A stretch of 64,000 bases of DNA from Streptomyces sp. NBC_00708 (lineage in GTDB: Bacteria; Actinomycetota; Actinomycetes; Streptomycetales; Streptomycetaceae): contig CP108997.1 of NCBI GenBank assembly GCA_036226585.1, positions 6,634,001 to 6,698,000 on the forward strand, written 5' to 3'. Within the stretch, counting starts at the first letter, position 1. Each line of letters opens with the position of its first letter. Positions 53,564 to 62,548 of this stretch are shown here, piece by piece. Both the position numbers and the translations under genes were made by a program. The notes below the pieces were generated by a model that saw only the letters and a list, made by a program, of their open reading frames with translations, was not told where the DNA came from and ran no database searches.

Positions 53564-56559
53564 TGTTTCCTCCCGGTGGCATGCGCGCATTGAGTGGTGA
53601 CGCGTGCGGCGAGGTAGTGCAGAAGGGTGTCGAGCCCCGGGCCTGTGCAGGCCGTACGGAAGGCGCGTTCGACATGGGCCTGGGTGGTGCCGCCGCTCAA
53701 GGACAGGATCGCCTCCCGCAGGCCGCTGCGTGTGACGTCCCCGATGTTGCCGTGCTTCACGGCGGTCGCGTAACGCGGGAGACGCTGGATCTCCTCGCGC
53801 TGGCCGGCGAGTGTGTTCGCTGTGAGGACGAGGCCGCGTGCGGCCCAGTCGGTGCTTTCCGGGAGCGTGCGGGGGATGTGGCCGGGCGTGCTCCGCTCGG
53901 CTGTGTGGATGGCGAGCAGCGCGTCGCGCCAACGGTAGTTGGCGTAAGTGAAACGACTGGCGTCGACCGGTTCGGGTGCGGGGCCGCGGCCGAGGCGGTG
54001 CGTGAGGACCGCGCGCAGGCGGGCGGCGAAGTCGGCGGGGTCGATGTCGTGCCGCATGTGGGATTCGCGTGCGCCGACGGCACGTTCGACGGCGTAGCCG
54101 AGCACGCAGTCGTGGTCCCGGTCGGACAGGGCCAGGAGCCGCTGTCGCAGGGCCTCGGCCGGACCGGGAGGCTTCTGGAGCATGGCGTGGGCGCAGGCGA
54201 CGGCCTCGACCCAGACAAGGAGGTCCGGGGCGTCCGCGGCGTGGTGGGCGTCGTTCATCGCGCGCAGGGTGCAGGGCCGGTCCTGGCACCGTGTTCCGCA
54301 CAGGGCGCTGCGACGGCCCAGCAGGGGCGGGGCGGTGTGGGCCTCGTCGGCGCTCTCGCAGTGTTCGTCGTGCGGTACAGACAGCAGGACGGGGGCGTCC
54401 ATCCCGTCCGCCGTCACCGCCGCCCGGCCGGGCGGGAGCGCGACGACGTACTCGCTCTGATCCTCCTGGAGGTTCATGGTCGCGCCGACCGCGTTCCGGT
54501 CGTCGGCGGCGGGCAGCCGGTGCATCACCTTCAGGGCACTGTTCTTGACCACGTCGGGGAGGATCTTGCTGGGGATCTGCTCGACGATGACGACCCCTTC
54601 GCCGTATGCCCGGATCTCGGCGAGGAGTGAGGCGAACAGTTCGACGGCTGCGGCAGCCGCGCCGTCCTCGACATTCTTCAGCAGCCGGTGTGCTTCCTCC
54701 ACCACCAGCACATGGCGCAGCGGCACTCCCCCCGCGCCGTGGTGGATGCGCAGATGCTCGACGATCCGGATGAGCACGGTGCCGATGAGGAAGGCCTTGT
54801 CCTGGTCGTTCGTGACCGCTTCCAGTTCGAGGACCACGTTCCCGGCCAGCAGAGCCGCGATGTCCAGGGGATGGCCGCCCTCGAAGAACCGGCCCGGCGT
54901 ACCCTCCCGGAGGGAGCCGATGCGGACATCGATGAACCCGCTCACGTCGGCGGCGACTTCGGCGCCGTATCCGATCTGCCGCACGACCTGGCGGGCGGTT
55001 TCCTGAAGGTCGCCCAGAGTCGGATAGACGGCGCTGCGAGGTTCGTCCGGTTCCGTCAGGACGAACTTCGGCTTGTGCACCGGACGTGGCTCGCCGGTGA
55101 CGAGGTCCCATCCGCCGGCCGTGTAGCACTGGGACAGGGCTCGGGCCAGCACCTGCGGGAAGGGTTCGTGCCCCTCGAAGGCGGCGAGGAAGAGGGCGCG
55201 TACCAGGTCGGCATGGCTCTGCAGCGGGAAGCCCGGCTCCGGCTCCAGCGGGTTGAGCGAGGCGGGCGCGGTGTCGACGTCTCCCGGCCGGATCACGGTG
55301 ACCCGTCGCGCGTCCTTCGGCCCGCGCGCTGATGCCAGCCGGCCGGCCATGCGCGCGTACTCGGCCTTCGCCGGTTCGATCACGAGCCAGGGGACCGGTC
55401 GTTCGTGCGAGGACAGAGCGGTGAGCAGGCTTCGCACGGTCTGGGACTTGCCCGAACCGGTGGCCCCGCAGACGAACGCGTGCCTGTTGAGTGTGGAGCG
55501 CGAGACATGGAAGCGGTCGGAGGCGGCGAGGGACTCGTCGAGAATGTCGCCGACGAGGAAGCCGTCGGCATCCGCCTCGGTGTCGTCAGCGGTGACGTCG
55601 AAAGGATGGGGAGCCACGGCCCGGATCCCCGGCAGCTCCCGTTTGGGCGGCCGGGCGAGTGCTGCGACCAGTTCCGCGGGAGCCGTGAACGGACTTGCCC
55701 CCGGGGGCCCGGCGGAGACCGGGGTGACGGTGGCCAGCGCATCGGCGAGGGACAGGGGGTGCCTTCCGGGTACGAGCACGTACGGCAGTTGGTCCAGGTC
55801 GCCCGAGCCGCACAGCAGCGCCGCCGACGCCTGCGCGGCATCGGGCCGTTCGGCTCCGACCAGGACGCGCACGCTCCACATCCCGGTGGCCAGCGCCCGC
55901 GTGAGCTCGCGATAGCGGGCCTCGCACCGTTCCGCGGCCATCCGGTCGGCTGCGGAGTTCTCCCGCTGGCGCAGCCGGGGCAGCTGTACGGACAGCGTCG
56001 CGCGCTCGTGCTCCAGCTCCTCGTACGGCACGGGTTCGGCCAGGACCAGCCACGCGAAGGCGTCCGGAAGGTGGGCCACCATGTCGTCGAAGGAGCCACG
56101 GCGCTCGGCCGGCAGGACCCGCTCGTCGTCGCCCAGGCGCAGGGCGTCGTGAGATCCGAGACAGGGCAGCCAGTGATCCATGCGGGTCAGTAGTCCGGCG
56201 GCTTCGCCCGGCGGGACATCGCGGGCCGTGGCTCCGGGCGGGAAGCGCAGTGGACGCTCCGCACCGCCGCCCTCGGGCTCGTCCCCGGCGAGCGGGAAGA
56301 AGGGAGCTCCACCTACGAGGAAGTGCATCGGCCGGTGTCTGCCGGGACGTACCCACGCCACGGCGATGCCGGACGCGTCCGTCCGCGCATGGTGGGTGAG
56401 CATCGCGTGGGCAGCTGTCACCGCCGCGGCCAGCCGCGCGGCCGTACGGTCGTCGTCATGGGGGCCTCCGGGCCGGCGGGGCACGGTGACCAGGCGGTGG
56501 AACCGGTAGGCGGCGAATTCCGGAGCCGTTGGGAGGCGGCCGCGGGCGTCCGCGCTCAC
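53560..56559 (-). CDS. HerA/DUF87-type ATPase with C-terminal Cys-rich and helical domains
   Basis: 999 aa from GTG at 56559, overlapping the upstream membrane-protein stop (GTGA). The first 340 residues have no clear domain. Walker A GATGSGKS (about residues 365-372), with a HerA-type start LNRHAFVCGATGSGKSQT, and Walker B HVLVVEEAHRLL (about residue 616) define a HerA/FtsK-like motor; EQIPSKILPDVVKNSALKVMHRL is the DUF87 late motif. A Cys cluster CGTRCQDRPC (about residue 750) may bind zinc. The last 200 residues are helical. HerA motors translocate DNA or other polymers as hexamers. No NurA nuclease, SIR2 or DUF4297 partner lies beside it; the partners are a membrane protein and a disordered protein. 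Confidence 0.85.
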   Translation of the reverse strand: MSADARGRLPTAPEFAAYRFHRLVTVPRRPGGPHDDDRTAARLAAAVTAAHAMLTHHARTDASGIAVAWVRPGRHRPMHFLVGGAPFFPLAGDEPEGGGAERPLRFPPGATARDVPPGEAAGLLTRMDHWLPCLGSHDALRLGDDERVLPAERRGSFDDMVAHLPDAFAWLVLAEPVPYEELEHERATLSVQLPRLRQRENSAADRMAAERCEARYRELTRALATGMWSVRVLVGAERPDAAQASAALLCGSGDLDQLPYVLVPGRHPLSLADALATVTPVSAGPPGASPFTAPAELVAALARPPKRELPGIRAVAPHPFDVTADDTEADADGFLVGDILDESLAASDRFHVSRSTLNRHAFVCGATGSGKSQTVRSLLTALSSHERPVPWLVIEPAKAEYARMAGRLASARGPKDARRVTVIRPGDVDTAPASLNPLEPEPGFPLQSHADLVRALFLAAFEGHEPFPQVLARALSQCYTAGGWDLVTGEPRPVHKPKFVLTEPDEPRSAVYPTLGDLQETARQVVRQIGYGAEVAADVSGFIDVRIGSLREGTPGRFFEGGHPLDIAALLAGNVVLELEAVTNDQDKAFLIGTVLIRIVEHLRIHHGAGGVPLRHVLVVEEAHRLLKNVEDGAAAAAVELFASLLAEIRAYGEGVVIVEQIPSKILPDVVKNSALKVMHRLPAADDRNAVGATMNLQEDQSEYVVALPPGRAAVTADGMDAPVLLSVPHDEHCESADEAHTAPPLLGRRSALCGTRCQDRPCTLRAMNDAHHAADAPDLLVWVEAVACAHAMLQKPPGPAEALRQRLLALSDRDHDCVLGYAVERAVGARESHMRHDIDPADFAARLRAVLTHRLGRGPAPEPVDASRFTYANYRWRDALLAIHTAERSTPGHIPRTLPESTDWAARGLVLTANTLAGQREEIQRLPRYATAVKHGNIGDVTRSGLREAILSLSGGTTQAHVERAFRTACTGPGLDTLLHYLAARVTTQCAHATGRKQ

Positions 56560-58364
56560 GTCCGGCCCGCGCGTGGTCCCGCCGACACCCGCGGCAGGAA
56601 GTTGATGGTCGGGCTGCAGTCGCCCCACACGACGCGTCGTCCGTCCGGGCCCGTCTCGACCAGGATCAGTCCGGTCACCGGCAGGGCCTGCAATTGCGTG
56701 GGCTCGACGGTGAACTCGTAGATCCGGCTGAGGTTCTCGCCCGTCGTCGTCGAACGGGCGGTGGAGGTGTTGGTGGAATCCTGCCAGCTGCGCGACAGGG
56801 AGGTCGAGGAGGAGCGCGAGCCCCCCTGGCCGAAGGAGAAGGTGTCCGCGTTCGAGACGCCGGCCTGGCCGCCGTAGCTGCTGTCGCGGCCCTCCGTGAG
56901 GGTCTCCCCGGTCTGCCGGCTCAGCTGGTTCACGATGAACTTGTGTTCCTGCCCGATGAACTGTGCCGCGGCTCTGGCCTCCTCGCCGTTGCCCATGCGC
57001 ATGAACACGGTCGCGCTGCCCGATCCGCCGGCCACCTGAACGGCGGCCTCCCGCAGATGCTCCATGAGGAGAACGAGCCGGACTCCGGCGTTCCGTGCCA
57101 CGCGTGCCATCGATTCGAGAGCCTCCCGGCCCAGGTGATCGGCTCCCGCGATGACCAGCGTGCTGGTTCCGGGGGCGACCGCTCGTTTGCGCAGAGTGTG
57201 GACGAGCAGGAAGAAGACGAAGCGGTCGGTGAGGTCCTTGCGGCGGTTGACGGGGTCCTCGCTCGTGACGACTGTCAGGCCGCCGGGCTGCCACCAGTCC
57301 GTCGCGCGGGCGCCGGGGCAGGCGGTGGCCGCCGCCTTCGTGAGCATTTCCATCTGGGCGCGTACGTAACGGAGTTCGTTGTGGACACGTTCGCTCTGCC
57401 CCACGAGATCGATGGCCAGGGTGAGGGACTCGACCTCGGCGTGACTGAGCGGTCCCGGCCGGTCGGCGTCGTATATACGCAGCAGCACGCGGAGACCGGC
57501 AGCGAGCCGGGCGAAGGTGACCGGACCTTCGAGCAGCTCCGCAACGGTCTGGAGCACGTCCACGTCGATCGTGTGCAGATCGACGTCCGTGCCGGGCGGG
57601 CGCATCGTCCCCAGCGACTCCGCCAGTGCCTCGGCCAGTTCCTCGGGTGTGAACTCCCCACGCAGATCGGCTCCGAGCAGGGCTCCGGGCATGGGCACAT
57701 GGCCGACCGGGATGTTGCGTCGAGTGGCGAGCTCCGCCAGTTCCAGGGCCACCGCCTGCTGAGTGAGATCCAGGACGACGACCGCGTGGCCGTCTGTGAG
57801 GGGCGGCCCGCCGACCGTGGCGAGCAGACTCGCCCAGCCATTGGCGACGCCGCCGAATACGTCGATCCGGTGGGGCCGGGACGTGAGAGACAGCGGATAC
57901 CAGACATCCAGCGTGTCGTTGTGGCGCAGATGTGCCGCCCGGTGTGCGGCGATCCGGCGCTCCCAGTCGCGCGTACGGGCCTCGTGATCACGGTGCGCGT
58001 CGGCCCGCGCGGCCTGAAGACGGCGTTCGGCCGCCGACAGCCTGGCCTGCGGCGAGGTGCTGACCATCAGGGCGACTACGAGAGCGACGACGGTCAACGC
58101 GACGAAGACGCCGCCCGCGAAGAACAGCACGATGGCCACGATCACGGTCAGGCACCCGGCGCAGGAGGTGTTCCTCCCGCTCATGGCCCGCACCGACAGG
58201 GCGCGCACCTCGGCGTCCGAGGGCTCGGAGTACGCGGGCGGCCTGTGGGCATCGCGATGCTCCGGCGGTTCCGGAGGCTGGACGAACTCCCAGCCCCAGC
58301 GTTCACCTCCACTGAACACGCGCAGTGCCAGTTCCGCCCCGGCCCCGGTCTCGGATCCGCTCAT
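56556..58364 (-). CDS. Membrane-anchored protein with T4CP/TraG-like cytosolic region, Walker A apparently lost
   Basis: 602 aa from ATG at 58364 (GGGGG upstream). A hydrophobic stretch at about residues 72-101 can form one or two tight membrane helices, followed by a coiled coil (about residues 105-145). The cytosolic part has IDVFGGVANGWASLLATVG and VVVLDLTQQAVALELAEL, then FVFFLLVHTLRKR, TLVIAGADHLGREALESMARVARNAGVRLVLLMEHL (landmarks TLVIAGADHL and LVLLMEHL) and MRMGNGEEARAAAQFIGQEHK. This order recalls VirD4/TraG coupling ATPases with Walker B and sensor regions but no visible GxxxxGK[ST]. A Ser/Thr-rich stretch is near residues 525-565. Coupled to the HerA gene, it may anchor the motor to the membrane. 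Confidence 0.65.
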   Translation of the reverse strand: MSGSETGAGAELALRVFSGGERWGWEFVQPPEPPEHRDAHRPPAYSEPSDAEVRALSVRAMSGRNTSCAGCLTVIVAIVLFFAGGVFVALTVVALVVALMVSTSPQARLSAAERRLQAARADAHRDHEARTRDWERRIAAHRAAHLRHNDTLDVWYPLSLTSRPHRIDVFGGVANGWASLLATVGGPPLTDGHAVVVLDLTQQAVALELAELATRRNIPVGHVPMPGALLGADLRGEFTPEELAEALAESLGTMRPPGTDVDLHTIDVDVLQTVAELLEGPVTFARLAAGLRVLLRIYDADRPGPLSHAEVESLTLAIDLVGQSERVHNELRYVRAQMEMLTKAAATACPGARATDWWQPGGLTVVTSEDPVNRRKDLTDRFVFFLLVHTLRKRAVAPGTSTLVIAGADHLGREALESMARVARNAGVRLVLLMEHLREAAVQVAGGSGSATVFMRMGNGEEARAAAQFIGQEHKFIVNQLSRQTGETLTEGRDSSYGGQAGVSNADTFSFGQGGSRSSSTSLSRSWQDSTNTSTARSTTTGENLSRIYEFTVEPTQLQALPVTGLILVETGPDGRRVVWGDCSPTINFLPRVSAGPRAGRT

Positions 58365-58614
58365 CAGGCCCCCGTTCTGTGGTGGAGCACCGTTCCCTCT
58401 GCTGATGAAGGTCACCACCCGGCCCTGCGTGTGCATATGCGGTGGCGTGAACTGGCTTAAAAATGACCGAAGTTGAGGAGTGCTTCGGGTTGCGGTCGGG
58501 CTCCGCCGCGTCGCTTCGTCCGCCATGTGCCGTCGACGGGTGGAAGTGTCCGAACTCCTCCGGCCGGCAGTCCCGCCACGCCTCGCACGAGGGCGCTGCG
58601 GCGGGTGCGCCCGC

Positions 58615-59109
58615 TCAGCTGAAGAGCTTCGTCACGAACCCGGAGAGGTTCGCCACCGTACGGGCGATCTGCTCCTCGGTGGTCAGGCTCTCCTTGAAGC
58701 GGGCGCCGGAGTCCACCGCCTTCTTCCCGCGCACGTACAGCGAGCAGGCCAGGTCGGTGCACATGTACAGGCCGACCGAGTTGCCCTCGCGCCCGGCGGG
58801 ACCGGTCTTGCGGGCGGTCATCAGGGAGACCCCGCTGCCCGGGTGCGTGGTCAGGCAGAGCGAGCACATGCTCCGGTGCAGGAAGCCGCGCTGCTGGGAC
58901 GGGAAGCGCAGCGAGATCCCGGCGAGCTCGCCCGCGTGCTCGGTGACGATGTAGCTGCGTCCCGGCGCGGACAGATCGCGCCAGCCCAGGAAGTCGAGGT
59001 CGTCCCAGGGCAGCTCCTCGAAGTCCCTGGGCAGCGGCAGGCGCTTGGCTTCCCCCTTGGAGCAATTCACGAACGATGAGCGGATGTCCTGCTCGGTCAC
59101 GGCCTTCAT
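58615..59109 (-). CDS. FBP-domain (EF-G-binding, treble-clef zinc finger) protein
   Basis: 164 aa from ATG at 59109. Four cysteines in two pairs, CSLC (MCSLCLTTHPGSGVSLM) and CTDLAC (GLYMCTDLACSLYVRGKK), make a treble-clef zinc site as in FusB/FusC-type proteins, which bind EF-G and rescue it from fusidic acid. The N-terminal half (EQDIRSSFVNCSKGEAKRLPLP and the PWDDLDFLGWRD strand) matches the family in actinomycetes. It probably modulates EF-G on the ribosome. A lower-GC promoter region lies upstream (59110-59165). Confidence 0.85.
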   Translation of the reverse strand: MKAVTEQDIRSSFVNCSKGEAKRLPLPRDFEELPWDDLDFLGWRDLSAPGRSYIVTEHAGELAGISLRFPSQQRGFLHRSMCSLCLTTHPGSGVSLMTARKTGPAGREGNSVGLYMCTDLACSLYVRGKKAVDSGARFKESLTTEEQIARTVANLSGFVTKLFS

Positions 59110-59159
59110 ACCCACGAAGTTAACGCCGCCTATGACTCCTAGGCAAACGATTAATTTGT

Positions 59160-59666
59160 TTAGGGGTTCACCTGGTGCTTCTCGGCCGCGAGGGCGAGCC
59201 GGTGCACGGGCGGATGCGGGATGCGGAGGTCCGGGCGCCAGGTCGCGAGGATCTGCGCCGACGGGTCGAAGAGCGGCGACGGGAGCGCGTCGAGCGGGGT
59301 CCACTCCCAGGTGCTGATCAGATGCGGCTCGGTCACCCGCGCGGTACCGGAGTCCACCCGCACCAGGGCGGCCATCGTCACACGGTTGATCCCGCCGAGG
59401 GCGTCGTGCAGCATCGCGAAGACGGTGACCTCGTCCTCGGGGACCGTCAGCCCGGTCTCCTCGCGCAGCTCGCGCACGGCCGCCGCCGCCACGGACTCGG
59501 GCAGCGGGTCGACCTTGCCGCCGGGCAGCTCCCAGGTGCCGCTGTGGTGCCGGCCGAGCAGCACCCGGCCCCGCGCGTCCTGCACGATCACCCCGACTCC
59601 CAGCGCCGCCTGGGCCTTGGGGGGCTGAGTGTTGCGGGAGGGGGCGAGGGGGTTCTCGGTGGCCAT
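59160..59666 (-). CDS. Nudix hydrolase
   Basis: 168 aa. The Nudix box [10 protein letters not shown]...RELREETGL is at residues 49-73; it fits GX5EX7REUXEEXGU except that one extra residue lies between Gly50 and Glu57. The strand [27 protein letters not shown] before it is typical of MutT/ADP-ribose-type members. It should cleave a nucleoside diphosphate linked to some moiety X. It ends 51 bases from the FBP gene and lies about 110 bases after the NAD-kinase-like gene on the same strand. Confidence 0.9.
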   Translation of the reverse strand: MATENPLAPSRNTQPPKAQAALGVGVIVQDARGRVLLGRHHSGTWELPGGKVDPLPESVAAAAVRELREETGLTVPEDEVTVFAMLHDALGGINRVTMAALVRVDSGTARVTEPHLISTWEWTPLDALPSPLFDPSAQILATWRPDLRIPHPPVHRLALAAEKHQVNP

Positions 59667-59773
59667 GGTGCTCCTCTGGCGGGGGCGGTCCGGTTCGGGC
59701 GTCGAGCCTACGGGGATGCCCGGCCCTGCCCCGCCGGACGGGCGCTACGGGGGCGCCGCGCGCACCGCCGCGC

Positions 59774-60673
59774 TCACACCGCCAGCCGCAGCGAGGTCTC
59801 CGAGACACCGAGCCGTACGCTCTGCCCCCACGTCAGCTCCAGCGCGTCCGTCTCCATGCCGTCGCCGAACACCACCACCCGGTCCGACTCCACGGTCAGC
59901 CGCAGCCCCTGCCCGGGCCCCAGCTCGCCCGAGACGAACGAGGTGCCGGTCGACGGCGACGGCCACGCCTCCCGGACGAACCAGAGCAGCCGGGGATCGG
60001 CGGGTCCGGGCAGCGCAAGGGCGCTGCTGCGCTCCTGCCACAGCGAGCGCAGCCAGCCGGTGGCCCCGGTGCCCGTGCCGACCAGGACCCCGGAGGACGC
60101 CTGCGGCTCGGCGGGGGAGTCCACCGCGTCGGGCCCCAGCCGGTAGCGGGCCGTCTGGTGGCCGGGCGGGCCGAGGTAGATCTCGTTGAGGGCGAGCAGC
60201 CGCTGCGTGTCGTCGGCCACCGCCTCCACCATCGTCAGCGCGTCGGCCCGCCCGCCGGGCGCCACGGCCGCCCGCATGAGCGCCCCCGCGTCGGCCGGCC
60301 GGTGGCGCACCAGGACGCCGGGGTTGCGGCCCGGGTCGGTGTCGATGCCGACGACCGGCTGGCCGGAGAGGTACTTCGCGGCGTTGGCGACCAGGCCGTC
60401 CTGCCCGACGACCACCACCACGTCCTCGGGCGCGAACAGGAACCGGTCCAGGTCCGCCCGCTCCACCCGGCAGTGGCGCCACTGGAGCGGCACGGCCGCC
60501 GCCACATCGGCCAGCGCCTGCCGGGTCCGCTGGTGCCTGCGGGCCACCTCGTCGATGGACCGGCCGCGCGCGGCGAGGACGAACGCGGCCTGGCCGTGCG
60601 TGCCGTGCCGGGCGAGCAGTTCCTCGTACTCGGTGGTGCGGTGGACCAGCACCGCCCTCGGTGCGAGGCTCAC
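59774..60673 (-). CDS. NAD-kinase-like (NADK/DAGK-fold) protein
   Basis: 299 aa from GTG at 60673, overlapping the SPFH stop (GTGA). The domain VVVVVGQDGLVANAAKYLSGQPVVGIDTDPGRNPGVLV (landmarks VVVVVGQDGLVANAA) replaces the usual GGDG of NAD kinases with GQDG; the second motif GTGTGATGW, as in NADK GSTAY regions, is intact. The N-terminal 60 residues (RTTEYEELLARHGTHGQAAFVLAARG) are helical, as in family members. It may phosphorylate NAD(H) or a different small molecule; the altered GGDG makes activity uncertain. It is coupled to a membrane-scaffold-type SPFH protein. Confidence 0.7.
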   Translation of the reverse strand: MSLAPRAVLVHRTTEYEELLARHGTHGQAAFVLAARGRSIDEVARRHQRTRQALADVAAAVPLQWRHCRVERADLDRFLFAPEDVVVVVGQDGLVANAAKYLSGQPVVGIDTDPGRNPGVLVRHRPADAGALMRAAVAPGGRADALTMVEAVADDTQRLLALNEIYLGPPGHQTARYRLGPDAVDSPAEPQASSGVLVGTGTGATGWLRSLWQERSSALALPGPADPRLLWFVREAWPSPSTGTSFVSGELGPGQGLRLTVESDRVVVFGDGMETDALELTWGQSVRLGVSETSLRLAV

Positions 60674-61677
60674 GCCCCGGCCTCCGGCCGGCCGAGCTTG
60701 CTGAGCAGGCCGGTGAGGACATCGGGCGACAGGGTGAGGCTGTCGATGTGCGGCAGATTCTCGGCGAGCCGGGTGGCCGCCAGCGCGTGCAGGGTCGCGG
60801 CCTCCACCTCGCCGTGCGCCCGCAGCCAGGCCGCCTGGGCCTCGGCGCGCGCCGCGCCCACCGTGCGGGCCGCCTCGGCCTCGGCCCCGGCCAGCCGCAC
60901 CGTGCGGGCCGCCTCCGCCTCGGCGCGCACCCCGTCGGCCGCGGCGCCCTCCTCGGCCTCGCGGCGGGCGTTGGTGCCGCGCTGCTCGACCAGCTGTTCC
61001 TCGCGCCGGGCGAGCTCGATCTGGCTGGCGAGCTCGTTCTCGGCGATGGTCCGCTCGCGCTCGACGGCCACGGCGCGCCGCTCGTACGTGGCCCGGTCGG
61101 CCTCCTGCTGGATCTGCTCGCGGGCGGGGGTGCGCAGGGCGCGCTCCACCTCGGCCTCGGGGCGGATGGCGACGACGCGCACGGCGACCACGTCGATGCC
61201 GGTGGCGGGCAGCCTGGGCTCGGCGGCGAGACCGGCCGCCACCCGCTCGCGGACGGCGGCGACCCCGTCGACCAGGGCGGCGGCCAGCGGGGTGCGGGCC
61301 AGGACGTCCAGGGTGTGCTGCTGGGCGGTCTCGGTGAGGAGGGTGGCGATCTGTTCGAGGGGTGCGCCGCGCCAGGCGCCGGTGTCCGGGTCGACGGAGA
61401 AGTCCAGGCGGGCGGCGGCCTCGGCCGGGTCGCTGATGCGGTAGGTCACGGTGGCCTGCACCGTGACGTCCTGGAAGTCGGAGGTGCGTGCGTGGAACGC
61501 CATGGCCAGCTCGCGGTCGTTGACCGGCACCTCGGAGAGTGCGGCGCTCAGCGACCGGTACCAGAAGCTCAGCCCGGTCCCGTCGTGGGCGAGCCGGCCG
61601 CGCTTGTGGTGGCGGATGTGCGCGGTGGGCGCGGAGCGGAGATGGCGCCAGCCGAAGCGGCGGGTGATGTCGGCCAT
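60670..61677 (-). CDS. SPFH/band-7 domain protein
   Basis: 335 aa. The SPFH core runs from about residue 20 to 200 (NDRELAMAFHARTSDFQDVTVQATVTYRISDP and ATGIDVVAVRVVAIRPEAEVERALRTPAREQIQQEADRA, given as landmarks VTVQATVTYRISDP and VVAIRPEAEVERAL). A long Ala/Glu/Arg-rich coiled coil (about residues 200-300) has two near repeats of AEAEAARTV. There is no N-terminal membrane helix, which is unusual for SPFH scaffolds and suggests peripheral attachment. It is driven by the repeat-containing promoter at 61699-61746 and coupled to the NADK-like gene. Confidence 0.85.
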   Translation of the reverse strand: MADITRRFGWRHLRSAPTAHIRHHKRGRLAHDGTGLSFWYRSLSAALSEVPVNDRELAMAFHARTSDFQDVTVQATVTYRISDPAEAAARLDFSVDPDTGAWRGAPLEQIATLLTETAQQHTLDVLARTPLAAALVDGVAAVRERVAAGLAAEPRLPATGIDVVAVRVVAIRPEAEVERALRTPAREQIQQEADRATYERRAVAVERERTIAENELASQIELARREEQLVEQRGTNARREAEEGAAADGVRAEAEAARTVRLAGAEAEAARTVGAARAEAQAAWLRAHGEVEAATLHALAATRLAENLPHIDSLTLSPDVLTGLLSKLGRPEAGA

Positions 61678-61698
61678 GGGGACCCCCTCGATTTGTTT

Positions 61699-61746
61699 TC
61701 GTCAAGGCGACGATAAAGGAGTCGGCCCTTATCGTCAAGAGGACGA
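61699..61746 (-). promoter_or_regulatory. SPFH operon promoter with two identical operator half-pairs
   Basis: Two copies of TCGTC-N5-GACGA occur at 61699-61713 and 61732-61746, centres 33 bp apart (about three helix turns). On the minus strand TTGACG (61733-61738) and TATCGT (61710-61715) form a promoter with 17-bp spacing; the upstream operator overlaps the -35 and the downstream one overlaps the -10. This is the layout of a tightly repressed promoter. The regulator is unknown. Confidence 0.65.
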
Positions 61747-61767
61747 ATAAAGAGGGATCCGGGTACG

Positions 61768-61806
61768 CGAACGGCCGGTGACTTCGGAGAAGTCACCGGC
61801 CGTTCG
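61768..61806 (-). terminator. Terminator of the TetR gene
   Basis: Perfect 18-bp inverted repeat (61768-61785 with 61789-61806) with loop GGA, 78 bases after the TetR stop and upstream of the SPFH promoter. Confidence 0.85.
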
Positions 61807-61883
61807 GGTTGCGCGCCGCCCCCGTCCCCACGGTGCGGCGCGGGCGGGCCGTCGTCATCCGCTGGGACGACGGCCCACGTCTG

Positions 61884-62513
61884 TCAGGACCCGGACGCCG
61901 GAGCGTCCAGGCCGAGTGCGGGAAGGACGGCGCCCTTCACGAAACGGACGAGGTAGCTCTCGTCCGCGTACGCCCCCGCGAGCATCGGTCGGGCGCGCAT
62001 CACGCCGAGCAGCTGCGCGGAGACGAACTCCGCCGCGGGGTTGTCCGCCGCCACCTCGCCGCGCTCCACGCCGCGCCGTACGAGCGCGTCGATCGCCGCC
62101 AGTTCGGGCAGGATCAGCGACTCGCGCAGGGCGCACAGCAGCTCCGGGCTCTGGAGCGCCGCGTGACTCAGCGCCAGCATCAGGGACGTGTCACGCCCCG
62201 AACCCTCGCCGATCGCCCGCGCCGCCTCCAGCAGGTCGCCCGCCAGTGATCCGGTGTCGATCTTCCGCAGTGCGCCGCGCCGGGTGCCGTTCAGGGCGGC
62301 CACCACCAGCTCGGGCTTCGACCCCCACTGGCGGTAGAGCGTGGACTTGCCGCAGCGGGAACGGGCGGCGACCCCCTCCATGGTCAGCGACTCGTAGCCG
62401 CTCTCCCTCAGCGTGTCGAGCACGGCGGTGTAGAGCTCCTGGGCCCGCTCCGGCGTGATCTTCGACCGGCGCTGCGCGGGGGGCTGCTCCTGCTCGGTCT
62501 GCTGCGGCGACAT
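61884..62513 (-). CDS. TetR-family transcriptional regulator
   Basis: 209 aa from ATG at 62513; longer frames would run through the operator array and are excluded. The N-terminal HTH (about residues 20-67) reads YESLTMEGVAARSRCGKSTLYRQWGSKPEL, a typical TetR motif. The C-terminal helical domain should bind a ligand. It is divergent from the PAP2 phosphatase, with a dense array of palindromic repeats between them, almost certainly its own operator. Confidence 0.88.
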   Translation of the reverse strand: MSPQQTEQEQPPAQRRSKITPERAQELYTAVLDTLRESGYESLTMEGVAARSRCGKSTLYRQWGSKPELVVAALNGTRRGALRKIDTGSLAGDLLEAARAIGEGSGRDTSLMLALSHAALQSPELLCALRESLILPELAAIDALVRRGVERGEVAADNPAAEFVSAQLLGVMRARPMLAGAYADESYLVRFVKGAVLPALGLDAPASGS

Positions 62514-62548
62514 GTGCCTTCCCTCTCTGCGACTCTGCGACGAGGTCC

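Noticed and set aside
53564..55129. Extension of the acidic protein to 831 residues
   Set aside because: The upstream part is a Arg/Pro/His-rich shadow of the HerA gene; the GTG at 53563 has a strong ribosome site and overlaps the HerA stop.
56560..57294. N-terminal extension of the HerA-like ATPase by 245 codons
   Set aside because: It lies wholly inside the membrane-protein gene in another frame. The GTGA overlap at 56556-56559 gives the natural start.
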